64,000 bases of DNA from Mya arenaria (lineage: Eukaryota; Mollusca; Bivalvia; Myida; Myidae), in the NCBI RefSeq assembly GCF_026914265.1, contig NC_069134.1:11575758-11639757 (forward strand), read 5' to 3'. Below the pieces are notes generated by a model. It did not search any database. It was not told the DNA's origin and saw nothing but the letters and a program-made list of their open reading frames with translations. Shown here in pieces: positions 57,392 through 64,000 of the stretch. The stretch's first letter is position 1; every line of letters begins with the position of its first letter. The translations under genes and the position numbers were made by a program.

Positions 57392-60300
57392 TCTTGTCAT
57401 ATCCATAGCGTGCTTATTATATATTTATATATATCTACCTCAGTAGACCACCCGTGTAAGCCCCATAAGGCATAGAACGAATTTAGTTACCTCCCTTTTA
57501 GAATAAAATAATTTTATAAAATTACCCTACTTTGATGACAAGGTTAAAAACAAAATACACAAGTTGTGCACATTTTGCAACTCCTTTACCTACACCCGTG
57601 TTAATTAGGCGGGGTGCGAGGATAGTACTGGAACTAGATCGAAAGATGCTGGATGCTTACATTAGGATCAGGGTCAAGGTCAGTCTTTAGTCCGCTGATT
57701 CAGTCGGAAATTGTCGTGGATATTATTATAATAGTCCGTGACATTGGTTGTAACCTTAGTTATCTTGATAGTAATGAGTTTTGGGGAAGCTCATAGTTTT
57801 ATGGCGATAACTATGTGTGACTCTTAAGGGGAAGGTCCAGGCCACTGTCATTATATTAATCAAATTTTGACTAGTGCACATATTTTAGTACGGACCTTTG
57901 ATTGAAACTACACATATGGGGAATTAATTCTAACATGGGACATGCTAATGATATTTGTACCTGACTTAGGGTTAGTGTAAGATCGAAAACTCTTGCTCAA
58001 ACATCTTATAAATCACCATATTCAAATGATTGATGTCAATTAAGCATTCTAATCAACAATGTAGGTAATATTGAAGTCATTTGATGGTGTCCTTATACGA
58101 AGATGGTAACTTTTCTTGCCATCCTAACATTGGTGCGCGAACTGTAATTGTTAATTCCGCCTTGGCTATGATGGACATCATTACACGCATACTCCTGTAT
58201 GTGTGTGTTTCTGTTATTGTTTAAAACACTTATAGGTGAAAGTGACCTGTTATTTTTAGAAAGAAAAAAGTTGAGTGAAATTTCGAAACTATGGCATATG
58301 ACAGATTGGAATTGTTTAAGGGTTCAGATCGACTTATGATAATATTAATCTGATTTCTTTTCGATTCGTGTAACTTAATCTGCGAAAAGTGTTTGTTGTA
58401 AGTAAATTAAGCAAAGTTATTTCGTTTATTTTCATTAAGGATTAAAATTAAGTAGATTATGATATGAAATACAAATTACCCGGCATTGTTTATGTGTCAG
58501 GGATTACCGCAATAACGATTAAGCAAAGTTGCTCGTTACATTAAATTTGGTTCTCCAAATTAAGTAATCATGGTGGTCAACACGTAGCAGAGAACAAAAC
58601 TGTTCGTTACAGTCCATTTCAACATGGCATGACGTTCATTTAAATTGGGAGAGGGCCGTAACTGATGTTGGTATAAGTCGTGGCCAAATCCCTTTGCATG
58701 TTTGATATCTAATTATTTGTCTCAAATCCAATGTTAACCTATTTATGTTCATCGGTATTGATTGATTTTTTGTTTTTACATTGATGCAATAAAATATAAT
58801 TCAATTAAATTTAAATTGGCAAATATAATTGTTACTTTTATTTTTCATCTTTGCATGCTTGTACATACAATTCGTGTCTAAATTCACGCTATAATAAGGA
58901 TGTTCAAAAGGGTTTCCGTTGTAACGCCAACCCCAATGGTGCTGTTTTGACATCTTCAATGCATTTTTCAGATATGCTAAACCACTCACTCTTAACAGCT
59001 GTATTAAAACTTGATTTGAAATACATCTCTTCTCACATCAACATCATCAGCTTCAATGAAAAGACCTACAAACTACCCACCTGACGCAAACATCTGATCG
59101 CTGTCTAATTCGATAGTTGTTTCAATTACACTCTCCGAGTATTCATTTCACGACTGAACAAAACTAATTGTTTTCCAATTCAGCCTAACATTTGTCCAAG
59201 GGCAACTAATAAATAGCATTAGCTAAAAATATTGCCACCAAAATGAGAAAATATTAGCCGAGTTGGGACTTATCCTGTTCCACATTGTTGTGGGATGCTC
59301 ATGAAGTCATCGGGCGTAATATGACTAATTTGGCGAGCGCACTTGAGATGCGCGCCCCTCCTTGCCAAATGGTGTATTTGAATACAAAGTAATTACTGTT
59401 GGGCTCGGTGATGGGTTCAGTATCAGCGACATGGCTTCGAGTAGCGGGTAACCCGAGGAGTGGGGGAGCATGTGTTGACTGACATTTGCTGTTGCCCTCC
59501 AGCTATGGGGCTTATACTGCCTGATTGAGGTCGTGGCGTCTTCATGCCCGTCTTTATGAGTCGTCATAGGTTGTAATTATTGATATTTTGGCACCGGAAG
59601 AGCAGTCCCAATTACGTGATTTTAATTGTGAATTAACAGAATATATCATTTTCGTAAAATATCCTGCACCCGGGTTCTGGATACAAGTTCTCCAACCAGT
59701 TTTCCGCAGAACACCCTGCACGAGGGTGGTGACGACTCACAGAAGGGCCTTTTCAGGTTTTAACACTGGCGGCCAATGGACGAGTATTGGGGCTACCCAA
59801 CCTTTCTACATTTATATGATGATATATAAAACAAACTCAATTATTTCCATGCTAATTTAGAACCATCATCATAATATTTCACACACACACTGGGGAGGCT
59901 GCTTAGCCGGTTCGTTCCAGTCGAAGACCAGCTCACTTTGAAAAAACAACATGGCGGACAGTGATCCAAATGGGTGTTGAAACACCATTAAGTTATAAGA
60001 GCAAAAAGATAATCTGCGGTATCATTGTTTTGAAGAAATTAAGATGTAATGGCTACATGCAGAATCTCCATCAAGTTGTTGAACTTGTACACAAAAAATA
60101 CAATCCAAGGGCCCGGCGGAAATCGGTAACGAGTCTTGCCGTTACTTGCTTGTAGCACGTGCCCGCGGGACACATGCACCATGCTTATACACTGTATAAT
60201 ATATCATGTGTGAACTGACCAGATACAGAGATGTGGGTAGGAGGAACATCTATATTCCACTCCGACCGATAGAAGATACTTATAGGCATTGTCGGATAGT

Positions 60301-61024
60301 CACTCAAAGCTTTGTTTTGTTTAAGGGGTTGAAGTGAGGTTACTATAATGCTGGTGGATAATTTTCTCGACATAAGGTTACTTTGTTAGGTTTTGAAAAT
60401 GGACACTAACGCTAAACATCAACGCATTAATTTTGAAAGGCATACTATGTAGACGAATACCCTTAAAATACTGGTGATATAGAGCCTACTCTCGATGACG
60501 AGGCAACGCGGTGCTTTTGTTCGAAACACGGCATTGTTGCGTTTTGGAAATCCATTTAAAACCTTAAACAAACCATCGCAGTTTAAACTGTGGATATATT
60601 ATTTATTCAACTTGTTTCTTAATTGTTTCACTCACTTTCAATAATATGAGTGTTTATTCAATCGAAACTGCATTATTATAACGATGTTTGCCGACGGGTA
60701 CAAGAACGAAAATACTTTTGTTTCAGTTTCAGGCTGTGTTCATAAATCAACATGTTTTATAAAGGCGGCAGTCACAACTTGAGGCTGTTGAGTACACACC
60801 ATGTTTTAGCAAAACCTTTCTTGATTCAGGCACATTTGTGCACACATAAATAGACTCTTTTGTTGGTGGCACGTTAAGGCATAACAGTATCGGTCTTTCT
60901 GTTTCGGTGTTTAGAAATATTTCCATTGGTCCAGCTTGTACATGCAAGTTCTTAGTAGAACCAAAGACACGTAAAAACCGCGTCCGAATAAGTTTCTGCA
61001 TTTGTAGGTCAACAGTGCCAGTCA
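57392..61024. other. intergenic DNA, no gene seen
   Basis: AT-rich, with isolated less AT-rich patches (59325-59480, 59650-59780, 60100-60180) that lack a convincing frame. The patch at 59330-59400 (GCGCCCCTCCTTGCCAAATG) resembles conserved non-coding DNA in texture only. Confidence 0.4.
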
Positions 61025-61150
61025 CGGTTGCGCACCAGGAACGGTGCAGCCGGCCTGGGTAATGGTGCTTGGTGGATCAAGCGCCCCAGTCGCGGGTCCA
61101 CCCGCGCGTGTTTGCAAGCGTCTGAGTGGGATCGATCCCGCCGCTCGCAC
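61025..61150 (+). mobile_element. possible tRNA-derived SINE fragment
   Basis: A GC-rich island in AT-rich DNA containing GAGTGGGATCGATCCCGCCG, whose GGATCGATCC is near the pol III B-box. No A-box, tail or target duplication was identified, so the call is tentative. Confidence 0.3.
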
Positions 61151-64000
61151 TAAACGACACCAGAGATTATCTAAATAGAGCATGAAAACCGTTCAAATGA
61201 TTTAATACCACGCTGCTTCAACACAAACAAACTCAATGCTCAACAGCATTTAAATTTATACACTGCTTTCTATAAAAAATTGATATTTCATTGAAGTGGC
61301 GTAAATTATAAACACAACGCTCTTTGAATCGCTGTGAATATCAATACTTCTGAATCGTTGTCATCAAATTTAGGTACTGAATGTATAAAAGTCGCTTGAA
61401 TAAACTATAATAACCTCTGTAATTGTACAGATTAGTGATATTTAGAACACTCTCAGACGCCCAAATTATTCTTGCAGTGTTTTGTAGTATTCGAGTATAA
61501 AGCACTTAATCACAATTTCATTTTTTATTTCAAAGAAGTCGATATGGTGTGAAACTATTTGGAGAAAACTGCACCGAGTTTCCTTCCGAGGTTCTGTGAG
61601 TGCATTTTTTTTGTCAATAAAAGAAATTGTTTACATAAACGTAATCGTATAAAGTTAATAATCAAACCCATTGAGTAAAATAAATATTATTCCCCATAAA
61701 AAGTATTTTGTAGGATGTCTGCACTTTTATTGTGACTCACACTAGTCATCATAGCAACTACTAATAATCTGTTTCTGACGGTCAACCCTATGGCTTGACA
61801 TTGCGGTCAATTCATGCTGCTGTTTTGTAAATAATGCACGCTAAATTAGCAATATCTGCTTTTGCATTGTCAAATATTTTTCCACAGAAGAAATCAAAGC
61901 GATGTAACCCGCAAAAGCAGGTGGCTTGTCCGCCATTGTGAATAAGAAGCTCTTCAGTCCAGTGAGGCGAGAAATATCCATATTCTCTCGCTCACGTGGT
62001 TTTTAAACGAGACTTAACTCAAAGAAATTTCGCAACGGTACTTCAAAGTTGTCTACTCTGTTCCTTATGGCTAAAGCTAATGTGATATTCTGGCAAGTGA
62101 AAGCAACGTCATTTGCCGTGAAATTGTAAATTACACGGTAGGTCCCAAGAGCCACTCATTTGGAGGGTCATTCAGACTTGGGACCATCCCCTCTCCTTGA
62201 TGCGGCCAATTACAGCCAAAATACTGAATTGAGTAACTGGCAGGGAAATTAATGATGTAAAGGTGATGCTGATAGACGAGTCCTGTGATATTGACAACAT
62301 TTATATTGAATTGCGTGAGTTTGGAAATAACATTGGCAGTTCATAATTATTAACATAAATTCATTAATGTTGTAAATAACATCTGTACATATTTTTTTGC
62401 TGTTTTATGATGATTTCTACAGATCGTCTATTATGAAATGACTATTTTTATTGTTTTTGAACGGCTTATAGGTCGCTTTTCCAAAAAGTTATTGAGGCCA
62501 CTCCACAGTTGACACCGAGATTAATATTTATTATTTATGGAAATTTGATTTCCAATATCATATTAATGTTTGCTCGGTTTTCATTATCTTGTACAACAGT
62601 TTACAGTATAGAAACACTTCACGCCTTTAAATGTAAATCTTTATTTGTACGATTATATTTCCCGCCATAATTCGCAGCGCAATAAACTAGTCGGATAACT
62701 TTTGTATTTATCTGACACACTTGTGTCACGGTTTTATTTTATTTGAAATGTGAAATTTATGAATTTACCCAGAGATAAGTGAAATGGCAGTGTTTGTTTA
62801 GATTCGGTTTATATCATTTTCAAAAGTAACTATTTTCATAAAGGCCTTGTTCTCACTTGAAAAACTCACAGAGACGACTTAAAAATACATTTTGTTTATA
62901 GGAGTGTAATATTTATTTAAACATCATTGATTTCCCACAAAATCTGCATTAAGCCCGGGGCTGTTTCATGTTACGTGTTTATTGTCTAACCAATGCCTTT
63001 TGGGAGATATTAAAAGCACAAAATTTCTTTTATGTCTGCGGTTCCCGTTAAAGAAGAATATTAAAATTCTAATTTTATTGCTTTTGGAAGGAAATAGCAA
63101 CATTTTGTTTATTTTGCCGTTTATTTGTGAACAAAAATGTTTATTAGGAAAATAAAGGTAGATGCATTTAAAAGTTTGACAAACAAACCGACTTCTTATA
63201 ATGTGCATACGTAAGGATAACGACATGTTTTTGCGGTACCAGGTACAAGCTGTATACATAAATAGTTTATATAACCGTAGTTAAGTGAAACCTGTTTATA
63301 CATTACATTAACATAAAATACATTTGATCAAACAACCAAAAGTTATTAAAAGTACCACAAATGTACGTATACACCCGTCTGTCTGTAACTTTGTGGACTT
63401 TTCAGAAAGTAAAGACGATCCGTCCCATGATTGAACCTGTATTTGAAACTTACGGAATATAAATATCATTGAACAGGTAAAAGGGATTAAAATCGAACAA
63501 TATTCAATATTTCAAATATGAAAAACTAAGGGAAATATTCCATCACACTTGTTGAGCGATTATATTTTCCATTTACCATGACCGTTCACAAACATTATTA
63601 TTTAAGTATTTTGGATCCTTTGTGTAGGTAATAATTAATGAGTATTATCTTAAGAAAGTTCAAATTCGCCGTTTTATTTCTGGCGTGTAGTTCAATCGCC
63701 CAAAATCCACATTTTAATAGTTTTTTGTCAGTAGCTATAGTAACGCATATGAAGTAGTTGTAGAATTTTCTTAGATCAAGTCATAACACTATATACTATA
63801 ATACATTTTAATAAAAAACAAGGATATGTAAAAAATCACATTTTGTGTGATCTAAAACGAAAGATTTCGTGTTAAAATTCTCTAATTTACAAGTACAGGT
63901 TTTTTTCATACGATGCCTGCCTTACTTTGTGCATATCACGGCATGGCAACTTGTTCGTAACGTATGATACACATGCACACTTTCATGCCCCATAATATTC
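61151..64000. other. AT-rich sequence to the window end, no gene seen
   Basis: No coding exon or repeat array was recognised. 61800-62340 contains several homeodomain-like cores and a CCAATTACAG block, but without comparative data this remains an impression. Confidence 0.4.

Overview
This is a eukaryotic, AT-rich, intron-rich window, most likely from a bivalve mollusc. The evidence is short exons separated by 0.1-6 kb introns, several interspersed repeats of bivalve type (including a family built around AAGGTCAAGGTCACAGTGACC), a metazoan-type tRNA-Pro, and animal genes. A heterodont such as a zebra mussel or clam would fit, but I cannot fix the species. There are no bacterial operons, phage genes or CRISPR arrays. 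Most long open frames are artefacts of tandem repeats whose unit length is a multiple of three.

Layout. (1) 1-6540 is a 39-bp minisatellite with a ~3.75 kb higher-order duplication. It lies downstream of, and merges into, the last visible exon of a minus-strand gene whose exons run from ~8964 down to 6518. I assembled this gene by hand, and its order of motifs suggests HPS6, a BLOC-2 subunit. (2) 9-12 kb is a divergent intergenic stretch with a foldback element and a decayed LINE reverse transcriptase. (3) 12081-33766 (+) is a 14-exon gene for the zinc-regulated GTPase metalloprotein activator ZNG1 (CBWD, COG0523), 359 aa, with consistent splice phases throughout. Its introns carry two hAT-like elements with 8-bp target duplications, two copies of a MITE, a SINE-like fragment, a 29-bp minisatellite, an array containing perfect palindromic GGTCAnnnTGACC sites, a 49-G run and an unclassified ~0.8 kb inverted-repeat element. 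(4) 34-46.5 kb has no confident gene. It holds a third MITE copy, microsatellites and a 3.4 kb, ~25-bp minisatellite. (5) 46721-48482 (-) is a two-exon ankyrin-repeat protein of 414 aa. (6) 49.7-51.2 kb is a 30-bp minisatellite and 54.65-55.86 kb a 38-bp minisatellite. Between them lies a possible minus-strand coding exon. (7) 57107-57178 (-) is tRNA-Pro(AGG). The remainder to 64000 is AT-rich with no recognised gene.

The genes do not form a pathway. ZNG1 concerns zinc allocation and HPS6 lysosome-related organelle biogenesis; their 5' ends face each other about 3 kb apart. The most distinctive property of the window is five unrelated minisatellites (39, 29, 25, 30 and 38 bp). One of them appears to start exactly at an exon/5'-splice-site junction, so that nearly every unit carries a copy of that splice donor. 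I did not find a convincing new multi-gene biological system.
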